From: Sistotremastrum niveocremeum HHB9708
Lineage: Eukaryota > Basidiomycota > Agaricomycetes > Sistotremastrales > Sistotremastraceae
DNA: 64,000 bases
Assembly: GCA_001630475.1 (NCBI GenBank)
Contig: KV419413.1
Span: 473,938-537,937 of the forward strand
Reading direction: 5' to 3'
The notes under the pieces are model-generated. The model searched no databases. It had not been told where the DNA came from and was given only the letters and a program-made list of their open reading frames with translations. The position numbers and the translations under genes were made by a program. Below, piece after piece: positions 12,043 to 23,800 of the stretch (positions within the stretch are counted from its first letter, which is position 1; each line of letters begins with the position of its first letter).

Positions 12043-13065
12043 TCACGAGGAAGAGCCAACGGCGCTGCCGGCCTTGACAGCAGGGCGCTCAGCGATGCGG
12101 TCGACCCAAGCCTGAAATAATATAGCAGTTAGAGGTGTATATTCTAGAGCCATACTCAAAGATTATTTACCTTGACTGCAGGCCACTCGTTGAGGTCGAT
12201 GCCGATGAAGCTGGATTTACTGACCCAAGAGTACGTCTTGATATCGGCAAGGGCGTATTTACCACGTCCAGGGCCGGTGAGCCAGTCGCGGTCTTGGAGA
12301 CGGATAGCGAGAACATTGTAAAGGCGTTTGGTTTCGTTCAGGTAGCGGTTTTTGCCATAAGGACTACATTCGGTCACAGGATTAGATCTAGAGAGGATTC
12401 TAGGATAGGTCATAAGGGACTCACATGTCCTCAGGCGCGAATTTGATGAAGTGGTTGGCTTGGCCTTGCATGGGTCCGATACCACCATGCTAGAGAAAAG
12501 CGTCAAGGCAATCATTTAAGGGTGGGATGCAACATACGGTAAAGAACAACCATTGAAGCTCCTCACTGTAGTTCAGAGGGTCCGTGGCAGGATCGTAGGA
12601 GAACTTGTGCTCCTTATCGAACTGAGAGGCGAGGTAAAGGATAATTGCGGAAGTCTCGAAGACAGGGAATCCGTTGTGGACGATGGTAGGGATACGTCCA
12701 TTGGGATTGAGCTGTTCAGCCGGCGGCTATGTGAGCAAGTGCCGTAGACCTCAGAATGGGAGCTCGACGTACCTTGATGAACCAATCCGCTTTCACTTGG
12801 TTGTGAACCTTGCCAATATCGGCATCGCTGATGCTCATCTTAACGAATCTGGATATCTCGATTAAACTCTTTGAGTGGGACGACGTGTTCAAAGGTAATC
12901 ACTCGTAATCAGGACCTCCATAAGCAGCCTTCATGATGAATATGAGTTCGAGACTAGTTCATAACGACAATTTCGATAACGCACCTTCAACTCTTCAAGA
13001 AAGATAGAGGCCGTGATGCCGTTGGGAGTCGGCAAGCCGTAGAGGGTGAGTTTGCTATCAGACAT
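12043..13065 (-). CDS. Glutathione S-transferase, Ure2p-like (copy 3)
   Basis: Starts [19 protein letters not shown] at 13065; the last exon [19 protein letters not shown] ends at 12043. It shares the other copies' layout: tiny exon AAYGGPDYE with donor [24 protein letters not shown], the G-site loop, [17 protein letters not shown] and [19 protein letters not shown]. An in-frame ATG lies further upstream at 13155 and would add 30 residues that are Arg-rich and free of Asp/Glu, as in a mitochondrial presequence. However, the TATA box ends only 7 bp before that ATG, so transcripts should normally start downstream of it. I therefore chose 13065. The product should be a cytosolic GSH transferase, with a possible minor mitochondrial form. 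Confidence 0.87.
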
Positions 13066-13162
13066 ATTTCTTCGAAGAGGCGGAACGGTTGTAAAAGCTT
13101 TTGTGATGGGAAATACGCGTGAGCGGAGAGCAGAACGTATAGGGAGTGTGAGCATTCACGGG

Positions 13163-13170
13163 ATTATATA
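13163..13170 (-). promoter_or_regulatory. TATA box of GST copy 3
   Basis: TATATAAT on the minus strand in the context ACTATATAATCCC. It lies 7 bp before an upstream ATG (13155) and 97 bp before the chosen start (13065), which decides between the two starts. Confidence 0.5.
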
Positions 13171-13682
13171 GTTGAAGGTGAAGGCGATTATAATTTATAA
13201 ACGTGATGATGACATCAGCATGAATAATCATCCTCTCACACTCTCAGCGCTTATCTCTCGTCTCATCGGCTCTGATCGACTTATCAACCTCGATCACGTC
13301 TGCTTACGATGCAGCATTAGTGAAATAGTAAGGCAGAGGTGATGGAGGTATTTTATACGCGTCGCCTCATTGTTGCTGTTAATCAGCATTCACGGAATTC
13401 TAGGGATTTACCATGGGATTTATAGCAGTTTAAGAAATGAGTCCGAGTCTATCGCATGGCTCAAGCCTCATGGCACTTGTTTGTTCAGGGGCAGGCCTCA
13501 AGGCTCTCGACCATCACATTCAATGCGGTTCCGGTCCCCCTGATCAGTCATTGTGACTATCGGCACCGATAAAGGCATGTAACGCATGTTTAAATTGGTT
13601 CCGTCCAGTAACGCAGGACACGCAGGGACCCACTTCTCGCTTCCTCCCCATCGTCTATACAGCCACACCGTTACTCTTCGAC
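13171..13682. other. Divergent promoter region, GST copy 3 and APH kinase
   Basis: About 0.5 kb between two divergently transcribed genes. I see no gene in it. Confidence 0.4.
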
Positions 13683-14883
13683 ATGGCCTATAAACTGGTC
13701 TCGATATTCAATCTTGCCAATGCCGAAGGGCTGAAAGCGCACTTATCCCAGACGGATGAGTTTCCTTCCAAAGACGTTGTCCCTCTCACTGGAGGAACGG
13801 GGAATTTTGTCTTCCGTGCTTTCCTTGAAGAGCCATACGAGGGACACGATACTGTGATCGTGAAGCATGCGGAGGATTATCTTCCTTCTGATAAGAACTT
13901 CCACTTTCCCTCGGAAAGACAGGTCAGCAGATTTCCGAGTCAAATTTCCAGCGCTCATCTTTATTCAGGACTTTGAAGTGAGAGCTCTCAACGTCGTTAA
14001 TACGATGCTGGAAGGAGACCCCAATAGTTTAGTGAAGGTTCCAAAAGTCCTGCACTACGACGAAGACAATCGCCTCATCATCATGACCGACTGTGGCGAA
14101 CATTCGTACAGGCTCAAAGACCTTCTACTTCGCCTTCCCCCCTCTTCAGACTTATCCAGGACCATAGGAACTCAGCTCGGACACTTTTTGGGCACCCTTC
14201 ACACCGTTGGGAACACCGAGAAGTTTCGCTCCGCGAAGCAGTTCCTCGGTACCAACAAAATCGCTCGAGAAATCTCCTCCACTGTAACCAACAGTCGAAT
14301 CGTATCGACATTAGCACCCTCCGAAAACGACAAAGTCTTCATTCGTCCCCCAATCGAAATCCCCGAACCCCAGATCCAGGTTATGCGCTCCACAGCAGAC
14401 TGGATGTCCAAGATCGTCATGTCGAATAACGATCACATCCTCATGGGAGATTTTTGGCCCGGAAATATTCTGATCAATCTTACGTCCGATCTTAACATTC
14501 AATCCATCTGGGTTATAGATTGGGAGTTGACAAAGACTGGATGTCCGGGATTCGAGATTGGGCAGTTCTCTGCTGAGCTTTTCCATGCCGCCCATTTTTA
14601 CCCCGATTCGAGGTTGGCTTCTCGCACTATACTCGACGCTTTCGTCGAAGCGTATAAATCTAAGTGTCGCGTCGAGCCCACCACGGGGTGGATCGCTGCA
14701 ATGCACATGGGAGCGCATTTGATTGCATGGACTCCACGCACTGGTTGGGGGAACGACGAGGAGACGCGTACTGCGGTGTTGCATGGGATTAGCTTTCTGG
14801 GGCGGGGCTTCATGAAGGATGAAGCATGGTTAAAGAAATCCTTGATCGGAAAATTATATAGCGAAGAACCTGTTTCTGTGTAG
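13683..14883 (+). CDS. APH/methylthioribose kinase-like phosphotransferase
   Basis: Two exons, 13683-13922 and 13969-14883, give 384 residues. The aminoglycoside-phosphotransferase fold is recognisable: the nucleotide loop LTGGTGNFVFR, the ATP lysine in TVIVKHAEDYLP, the Brenner motif ILMGDFWPGNILIN and the metal-binding VIDWELTKTG. In the Brenner motif Met replaces the usual His but the catalytic Asp and the Asn are present. The MGDFWPGN version is common in fungal members of this superfamily. It should be a cytosolic ATP-dependent kinase of a small hydroxylated molecule; the closest named relative by motif is methylthioribose kinase, but the fungal paralogues have no settled substrate. Codon phase across the single intron is clean, and I see no damage. 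Confidence 0.82.
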
Positions 14884-15422
14884 ATTTTCTACAACGACTA
14901 CTGCATGGAGATGGATGCGAAACGGAGGAAGAGAAAGCATGCTAAAAGCCATTGGTTTAAGCTCATTAAGGTAACAAGGCACTTTAAGTGTACCCCGCTC
15001 AGCGTATTGTGCCAGTCTCGACATTAAAAGAATGATACATTGGAATACATCTGAAGATGATTGACTTGAGTGATCCAGCGCAGAATAAAACAGCAGTAGA
15101 TTGCTATGAGCTAACACGTGCCAGGGCGAATTTATTATAGCGCGTCTGCCCTGGCGTCTACTGGGTTCGAGCGAACCAGCCATCAGCGCTTCAGCAATCG
15201 ATGTTGATGGTTGATCAAAGTGCTATATTGAAAAGAGGTTGGAGATGACTAGTAAGAAAGGGCTAGATATGATGCGTATATCCTAAAAGACTTCGGGAAC
15301 GTGAACAGTAGAGATCCAGAGGGAGATATAAGCGCCGACGGTGAGTATTATAACCAAGATAACCATGATGAGTGCTATAGCATGTGCTACCGTGACTCGC
15401 GCAGAAGACAGGTCCAAATGCG
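14884..15422. other. Convergent 3' intergenic region
   Basis: Lies between the 3' ends of the APH kinase (plus) and an F-box-like gene (minus). No further gene seen. Confidence 0.4.
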
Positions 15423-17021
15423 TCAGTGCATCACACCCCCGGTATGATTCGGATGCGGTGTGTCCCTGGGAGGAGGTTTCGATCGAACGCTAGGGCCGGG
15501 GTCTGAACACATCTCTGGCACGACGTTGTATTCCAAATTCGGCAAAAATCCCTCTCGATCTCTGACTTCCACACCACGCGCTCTCCACTTCGAACAATAG
15601 TCCATCCAGAATTCCCGATCTTCCTTAGCCTCTTCACTATTTGCAAATGTAGATGAGTGATGGGCAGGAGGGAGGGAGGAGTATGATGAGCCGGGGACGC
15701 GGAAGTGGGAGCCGAAGGTGTCGAAGTCGAAGAATTGGAGCCAGATGCGGCGGAGGGCGGGTACCCGATCGCGAACGAGTGCAGCAGCTTGTGCTTCCAG
15801 ATGATCCTGTTCCGAAATGATTTCGTCAGACGCGTCCTCCTCTGTCTCCTCCGGCTCTCGAACGTCCAACATCCATGCGACTTCTTCGAGTTTGAGCATC
15901 TTGACTCCGTCAGGGAAGAAAGGGTGGATGGCGAAGGGGTATATGAGAGAGCGAAGATTAGGACAGAGGGTGAATATCTCGGTGAGGATATCAGGCGAAT
16001 GCTCCGGATCATGGATCTGGAACGAGATAATACGTTTGCCGTGCTTGACTAGGAACGGGCGGAAGTGCATGAAATTCAAGAGAGTCGGTTGGATGAGAGC
16101 CAAATGCTGGAGCGAGGGAAGATTCCATAGGTGAGCGGATCCGGTAATGCACTCCGAATTAATATTGGTGCTCATGAGCGTTATGCTGTTGGACCGTAAC
16201 GTGAAGCCGTGGATGCACTCGACCGGCGCAATGCGCAATCGCAGGACCCTCACAGAGGGCATGCCCGGCAGGAGAAAATGGAACTGTAACGCATCGTCAC
16301 GTGTCTGGAGGTTGACGGATAGACGAGCGATCGACTTCATGTGCAGTTTGGGGAGCACGACGGATGCGAGACGAGGGAGACTCATGAGGTATTCGCCGCA
16401 AATGATACGAAGGTCGGGACAGCGTGCGACCATTTCGGAATACATTGTCGCGGATGGATAAACGGCGGGCGCGAGGGAGTCGTGCTTTTTGAGTTCGAGT
16501 CGACGGATGAACTTGCAAAAGTCAGGTTTTTGCCGAAGGTGAGCGGTGAGCAGTCTGAAATGCTCGGCGTTCTCGATGTTGATGTGTTCGTACAAGAACG
16601 GTACCGCAAGGTGGTAAAAACTTTGGCACACCAAGACCACGGTTCGTTTCGTCTTCAGAGTTGAAGCAAACGAATCTTCCAATTCCCATTTGACAGAGTG
16701 GAAGTCGATGAGCTAAAGAGAAAGAAAAAAGGTTTGCGTTCAATTTCAGTCTCGCAAGATTTTTAAAAAGGTACCTACACCACCATCCCAGTCTATTGCC
16801 AATTCTCCCCATATAATAGTCGCAAACCGTAGAATCATTCCCCATATTTCAAGCGGCACTCTATCCTTTGCAGAGGCCTAAAGATATTGTTAAAGGGCGT
16901 GGCCGAACGAGTGGCTAAAAGAAATTACCTTAAATCGCAGTATATATTTTCCGCCTCGTTCGATCCACTCTCCCCGAGATGAAGGCGTCGTCAGCACGGC
17001 ATTTGACGCGTTTCCGGCCAT
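15423..17021 (-). CDS. F-box-like protein with LRR-type C-terminal region
   Basis: Three exons (16929-17021, 16779-16877, 15423-16712), all phase 0, give 493 residues. The second exon carries the F-box-like helix RVPLEIWGMILRFA. The third reads RTVVLVCQSFYHLAVPFLYE, the usual second half of basidiomycete F-box-like domains, followed by loosely repeated leucine-rich segments (CPDLRIICGEYLMSLPRLAS, CPNLRSLIYPF). An acidic stretch, EPEETEEDASDEIISEQD, sits near residue 340. F-box proteins bind Skp1 and bring targets to the SCF ubiquitin ligase; which target is unknown. Fungal genomes of this type carry large, fast-changing sets of these genes. Confidence 0.78.
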
Positions 17022-19036
17022 AACACGGCATGAAAGCTGTGTGTTAGTTTCGAAATCGACCATTTCTAGCTAATGAACAGCCTTAAAGGGAAAGTTCCAT
17101 GTGAATCGTCGGTGCAGGATCTTGGGAGAGCGCTCGAAGGGGTAGAGGGTTCGCTAAACAGTGAGCTGGCCCATGCGTCAGATTCAAACTCCGAAAGGAG
17201 TATTTCGCTTCCCTCGCTACTATTTTGGGCTGCTCTGGAGGTGGTCAGCCATGAACCAGGTGAAGGGCGCTACCGCTACCGCATATTTATGCGTAATTAG
17301 AACGCATAATTTGCCTCTGCGATATTGAGAATAAAATGACTGAAAATACCTGGAAGATAAAGCTTCGGACGTCATCTCCGTCGTATCTCCGATGAGCCTC
17401 GCATTCATACGCATATATCAGTTGAGCTAGCTGTCTTTGGCAATGCCCATATTTTGTCGCTGTCATAGATGAAAGGGACAGAGAGAGTAGAGAGCTGAGT
17501 CCGGTGAACTGGAATTGCGCGTCTCCAGCGTCAAGAATCTGAAGATGCAGCCGAGCAAAATCCAACTTATATGAGTCCTAGCTGAAATTAATCTCGGAGT
17601 GATTGCTGAAGAAACCGTTTTCCGTTCAGCGTGCAAGGGAGACATGTGTTAAGCAGAAACAGGGTACGCCACGAACGGAGCAGGTTTCCAGAGCTAGGAT
17701 ATCTATTCTCAGCGAGGCATGAGGGTGCTGGCTTGCTACATGGATAGCTCCTGTGGGCATGAGGGTGGTTCTTTGACGCATGGCCAACAAATAACACATT
17801 GACGAGAGACCCCAAAGCATTTCCAAAGCTGGCTTACGAGCGGCTTGCAGTGGGAAGGGAGAAACCAGGTTCGACCAGTGGGTTTCCAGATTCTGCGACG
17901 TAAAGCAGGAGATAAGATAGCATGCAGAAGGATATCCAGGACCAGCAATGGAAACAGCGTCCAATTCCCGAAACGAGAAACAAATTCGACTATCAGCGAC
18001 TTTATGCGACGTGTCGATACGCTTGGAAGAATAGTGGATTGCGCAGGATGATGGAGTCGGCGTGCATAAGAGTTCGACTGTGATAGAGGAGTCACCCGAA
18101 ACCGCGTTGAGAGCTTGGATCTGGATTTGCAAGGGTGGCGGATGAAGTCGGGGCTGTCGGCCCAGTGTCGGGCTGAGACCGAGCTGCCCTGAACATGCAG
18201 TCAGATAGTCCCGTCGATGAGGCGGCTTGCTATTAAGTCCATTGACTCTCACTTCGCCAGTTAGGTGGTGATAGTTACAGGAGAGTTTGTCCCCCGTCGT
18301 CCAACCAAGCAGTGATGCTTCCGCTGTCCATTCAGTAGGGCGTCGGCGTCAATGGCGGCGTTAAGCCCATAACAAGCAGTGATCCGGGGTTATCGGGGGA
18401 CGATACGAAGCAGACGACGAAAGCCTTTGTTGTACCAGGGACATAGGCATTCGGAACCACAGAATCGCAGAGCATCGTGGCTGGAGCTCAAAGTGGGACG
18501 ACGTGGTGAGATGAAGAAAGGAAGAAAAAGATTCCGATTTCCCTGTCGGGGTTTCAAAAGCGGACATTACATCCATGACTAACGGTCCGGTCCAGGCACA
18601 TGCTACCGGGCGCCGCGGAGGTGGATCCAGCTTGGAAGCCAAACTTCCAAGTCAAAGGGGACGTAATTTGAACACGACACGAGATCCAAGATGCTGAGAT
18701 TTATGTGGTTGCAGGCTACGTTACATAACGCGGGAAGCTCACTAATATGTTATAATAGTTTTAGGAGTTGTGTTGTGACGAAGGATGATGGACGACTAGA
18801 GGCTGAGCAGTACGAGAGTCCAACACGCACGAATAAACTCAAGAAGCGGACCAAAAATGACACGGAGGAGCAGGGATTTGAGAAAAGCATAAAAAGAAAG
18901 CAAGAAAATGTGAAAGCGCGAGTGTAAAATACCGTTATGATTATCGCTCTTGTCCAGAATTGAACAAATCCATCCCAAGTGGCGCGGATCAATGTGCAAG
19001 ATCAGTTTCGGGTTCGAAAATGCTGCAAATGTGATC
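17022..19036. other. Two-kilobase stretch without supported gene
   Basis: A 208-codon frame on the minus strand (17626-18252) is the longest here, but it has no motif, no in-phase partner exons and a Cys/Ser/Pro-rich composition typical of chance frames. I find no repeat ends or RNA gene. Confidence 0.45.
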
Positions 19037-20334
19037 TCAGAGTAAAGAATAACCAAGTGATATGAACACATACAATTCCTTGGCTACCTTCTCCAAACTG
19101 GTAGGACAGTCACCCTCCTGAATGACAATTCCACACTCTTCCCACTGACGCATCAGTGGCTTGAGCCACGCTGGAAGACACGCCTTTGTGTCGATCACTC
19201 GATGGGCATCTGGGCGCTCGGAAAACCGGATCTTTACCAGCGTGGGAAAGTCCTGCGGACTGATGGACTCTAACAACTCCTGGAAGGGAGATAGGTGATA
19301 CGAGGAGTGTCTTACGCAAAGCTGCGGAAGTGACAACGAATGGAAAGCTACGACTTGTAGTCCTCGATGAGGCTCATGTGTATGTGAGCTGATCGGCATC
19401 GAACGTAACTCCCACGGGCAGATGGAGAGGAAGGTCAGGTCGCGGCAGAGGCCTGCTATGCAGAGCGAACTACGAGGGAAGCACGTAGCGGTGATGCTGA
19501 GGGCTGATAGGCGAATCCCATAGGTGTCGATGAATTTGAAGAGTTGGCTGGAATAACCAAAAGGATGAAAACCCTGTCCCTCAGGGCTGACGGCTTGAAT
19601 AGATAGTTCTTTCAACACGGGCAACTGCCAACAACGGACTAAATCGGATGCCGTGTCGTAGTGGAACTTAAGAAATCGGACGGATGTCAACGACGTCTGA
19701 GGTCCAATACGGGTCTTGTTCGTCGGAGGAGCCGATTTCCACTTCAGTCCTATCTCAAGGGATTCGAGATGGACAAGGTCGGTGAGAGAACGCTGTACGA
19801 GTTTCCACTCCGAGATACTTTTGAGATTGATAGACGGAGCAACGAGAGCGCGAAGGTTAGGACAGAGCGCCGCCAAGGCTTTCAAGAAGGTCCCCGACAC
19901 AGGGCCTACTTCGTCGTCAACTGGACAACGCACAGTCTTCACGTATTCACCGTATGATCGGGGGCTTTTCGTGAAGGTGGCAGGTGTTTTACGGAGAATT
20001 GATGGAAGAGAGTCTTTGCGGAACTTCGTGTCGAACCAAAGCTCGTCGTATAGGTAGGGAATCCCCATCCACGCCCATTGACGACAAGTCAAGACAACAG
20101 TCAGGCGCATCTTCAGGCGCTCTTGGGACTGTGATGAAGATGATGGCTGGGGACATCTATCGAGGTCCCATTGAGAACAGGTACAAATGGAGCGAATTGA
20201 ACTGACCGTCGCTCAGCCAAAGACTCTTCTACACTCAAAACCATCGATTCACCCGTGAAAGGCCCTCCTACTTCCTTGATTACCATCTCCCAAATCTCCA
20301 AAGGAAGTGCTCGTGAGCCATTATGTGGTATCAT
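19037..20334 (-). CDS. F-box-like protein
   Basis: The start ATG at 20334 gives MIPHNGSRALPLEIWEMVIK, with the F-box-like helix at once. Exon 1 is 20203-20334 and exon 2 is 19037-20128, giving 407 residues. The most canonical donor (GTCAGT) breaks phase, so I used the GTTCAA site four bases on; this junction is uncertain. Exon 2 continues with LTVVLTCRQWAWMGIPYLYD and leucine-rich repeats (CPNLRALVAPS, CWQLPVLKELSIQ, CRDLTFLSICPW). It ends WLKPLMRQWEECGIVIQEG, the same kind of C-terminal signature (Leu-x-x-Trp-Glu/Asp-x-x-Gly/Ile) seen in the other F-box genes here. The expected role is a substrate receptor of an SCF ubiquitin ligase. Confidence 0.75.
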
Positions 20335-20840
20335 GGTCGAAAATCGTCTCAAAGTGCGGATTGTGTTACCGCGGGTTGCATCAATAAGAGGGCGAGCACC
20401 GGTGGACCTTGACAACGAGTCCGTCAATCACTTTGAGGGCTAATTCAACGCTGTAGCAGCCGCACCTTGGTTGGCTTGAAGGTTGCACTACTCAATTAGT
20501 TGAAGCGCACAGGATCGGTCGAACTGCACCGGCCAGACTGCGAGCGTTCGACCACAAAAGGATGCCACATCCGATTCCGAACATAGACCCTTTTTAGGCT
20601 CTAGACGTCATCTGCCTTTCGCGATCGGATTTCAAACACATCCAAGGTTTTGAATTTGGTGATGTATACACCTCATGAAACAAGGCTCAGGACTAAAAAT
20701 CTCGCATGCATTGGAATACAGACTTGAACGAGAGGGACGGAATAGAATAACATTAATAAATACTATAAGTCTAGCAATTATGCGCAGACGCAATAGTCCG
20801 AAAGTGCAGAATAGTAAAGGCGAAGAAGGGGTATAAAGAA
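20335..20840. other. Intergenic between F-box-like gene and PLD 3' end
   Basis: Promoter of the F-box-like gene and 3' flank of the phospholipase D gene. Nothing else seen. Confidence 0.4.
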
Positions 20841-23800
20841 CTAGTCGTAAATCGGCATGGGTAGCAGTCTGCACGAAACATTCAGCACTGATTCGAAGGG
20901 GCGCCCAAATTCACTTACCGATCGGCATTAAACAGGAAATTATTGGCCACGTCTTCTCCTTCCAGGAACCGGTTCGAATAAAGCACTATGATGTGACGGT
21001 GAGACCCGGAGAACGACGAAGTAGCTGTAGCATACCTAGGTGTCCACGGACGTCGGCCAGGAACTCTTCCATTTCATCCTTCTCCCATTGCTCGAAAGGT
21101 TCGTCAGCTTTTGTAGGCTTCCGATTGCGACTATCATGCATATCGGGAGACTTATGATTGGCAGAGCTTGTTGGCGGTGATGATCCTTCGTCCTTCTTTG
21201 CCGCTAGACTCTCCTTCGAACGCGATGGATTTGCTTCGTCGTCGGCTTGGGTTTCCAGGTTCGAACGAGCACCGGGGTCATTCTCAGAGCCTGCTTCAGA
21301 CGGAACACGACCGACGGGCTCCGGTTTCGACGTAGCATCTTTCGCCTGGGAATAGATCAGAAAGGAATCAAAAGAGACAATTTCAAAGATATATGTACCG
21401 GCTTGCTGAGTCTTTCGTGATGTAGAATAAAGTCCTTGTATTGCTTCCATGTTGTGACAAGATCATCGGGGACCGCATGGAACACCTTTCGATATACTTC
21501 GGTCTGTTGCGGAAGCATCAGGACCAGCTACACCGATATAAGGGAATCGCTTACATTATGAACTGCCGTCGCGACCCATACATTATCCCAGAACTTCTCA
21601 CTTATAGGATCTCCAAATCCATTCGGATCGATCTCCGGACGAGGAACCGGCAACGAGAACTGCTTCTGCCCAAGTCTTGCGGATAAATGTCGTCGAAGAA
21701 GCTTGCGGGCGCTTATCGCAGCTTTCTCCTGAGCGTCGGGATCGTCGACACCGGAACGAGCATGTGGAAATTGGTCATCGGTCGCTTTATCCTTCGAAGC
21801 ATCCGCTGGTGCACCGAACTTCTCCCCGGATCCATCTTCCGTTGTGGCTTCCGGAGGCGTACCATTCGTAGCCGAGGGGTGACTGCCGTTAGATTGAGAA
21901 TGAGGAAGATCAGGCTTGGAGTTGCTTTGGTCTTGAGGAGGACGATGTTCGGCGACGGTCTTCTCTTCGAGCGTTGGGACTTGCGAGCTTGCGAAACCCT
22001 CAACTTTGTTTCCTTCACGGTCGAAAGTGGTACGTTCATCCTCAAGGGCTTTCTCGCTTGCCGTATTGTCAATTCCGTGAGGCTTAATGCCAGCTTTACG
22101 TGCAAGTATTCCAATATCCTTGTCCTTCGCCTCGAAAGTTCCGTGTAGTGCTGGAGGAATATTACCGGACAATCGTTTGCAAAGATGAGACGTCGACGAG
22201 ACTGACCTTGAGAAGCACCATCTTTGAAGGTATCGAAGAGAATCCCCTTGGGAGTGTGCTGCTTCCCCTGTGTGATGTGGGTGACGCCATCCTCGTCCTG
22301 CTTCCGTTGTTCTTTGTTCGGATCCCAGGCTTCTTGCTCGAATTCCTCTTTCTTCGGTTCAGACGACATCAAATCTTCTTCGTACATGGAATCCACATCA
22401 ACACCAAGATGTTCCCTCATCAATCGTATGCGCAATGTGTGCGCAAACCGTCCGACTTTGTAAGGCTTTCCGGCCATTGTGCTGAATGATTCCTGTCAGC
22501 CTTTATCTTAGTCACGTAATATAAGTTTACCTGTCGATCATATCGGTATCGCGAATGATAGCAGCGAGCTCGGAGTCACGATCCCCTCGCTGAGAACGTT
22601 CGTTGATATTCGCAGATCCAATAATGGCCAAACGATCGTCGACGATGCAGACTTTACCATGTATATACACCTGTAACGCAATGTAAGCATTCCAGAGTTC
22701 ACGGTCGCGAAAGTTGGGCTCAAGTACCTGCTCCGTAGTCAAGACATCTCCCTTGAGTTTTCCCCATCCACGAAGAGAGAAGAAGACGATATAGTCGTCC
22801 GGCTGTTATATCCGATAAATCCGGGAAGTCGAATAACAGCTACAGCGACTCACATCAATTCCTTCCTTGCGTAGTCTTCCAAAGATGGAGTTGGGTCCGC
22901 GAGAAATGGTCCTGTTCTGACACTCCAGGATAATCCGAAGCTGCGCGGAGTATTAGCACGATCGCAGTGCAGTGAAAGCGAAAGATGACATACGGCACTT
23001 GCATCGCTGTGATCGACCGGCATCGGGAATCCTGGGAGGAGAGGGATGACGACGCAGGCTTTCCACGGCGTCCCTTCCCGATGCGCGCGAATGATTCTGT
23101 GAACTAAAGCGTCGCCGATTTTATTTTCAACCTTGACGTCATTGACGGTCGTTCTGCAATGCCACTGAGAACCGTAAAGTATCGCGAGAAAGCCAGACAT
23201 ACGAAGTTATGAAGAACTGATTCTCGATGTACACGAAATGATCTGAAAGCTGGATCGCTGTTTCAAGCGTTTGACGTGACATTCATCTAGGCGAACAGTG
23301 TACACAAACCTTTCAGGTAGGCATTTTGAATCGAATGTTCAATCTTCATTGGGGTTCCCATAGACCAGGGGCCCGCAGATCGGCAAATCTGCATCTCGCA
23401 TGTCCCTCGAAGTCCGTGCTTGACCAGCTCCCGATGAGAAAATTCGGCGGGTGGGATCAGGAATGGCATGACACGATTATGATTCTGGCAGTTGGGATTA
23501 GCGAGTTCGACTGTGCACAGCAAGAGGAGCGGTTACCTTGATTCGCAGTAAGAAATTCCATCTGCTTCGATGTTAGCTTCGAGATACGGAAGGTATTCGA
23601 CGACGGACCTCTGAATGAAATGACGACATAAGTCCCTTGCAGGCTGGCCGACGACTTGCATTCCAACATCATGCCTATAGGTTATTTAGTGCGATGAATG
23701 AACTGCTGACTATGTGACGTACCAAGGCATTCTTGGAACTTTCGTTCGATCATACATGTCCTCCTCCGGTTTATTCAATGTATGGAAATCCGTAACACGA

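Noticed and set aside
12573-12785. Extra minus-strand frames within GST copy 3
   Set aside because: Out-of-phase readings of real GST exons.
15705-16664. Several plus-strand frames of about 100 codons
   Set aside because: They are antisense to the long third exon of the F-box-like gene and only reflect its codon bias.
17626-18252. 208-codon open frame on the minus strand
   Set aside because: No motif, chance-like Cys/Ser/Pro composition, other frames equally open, and no partner exons in phase.
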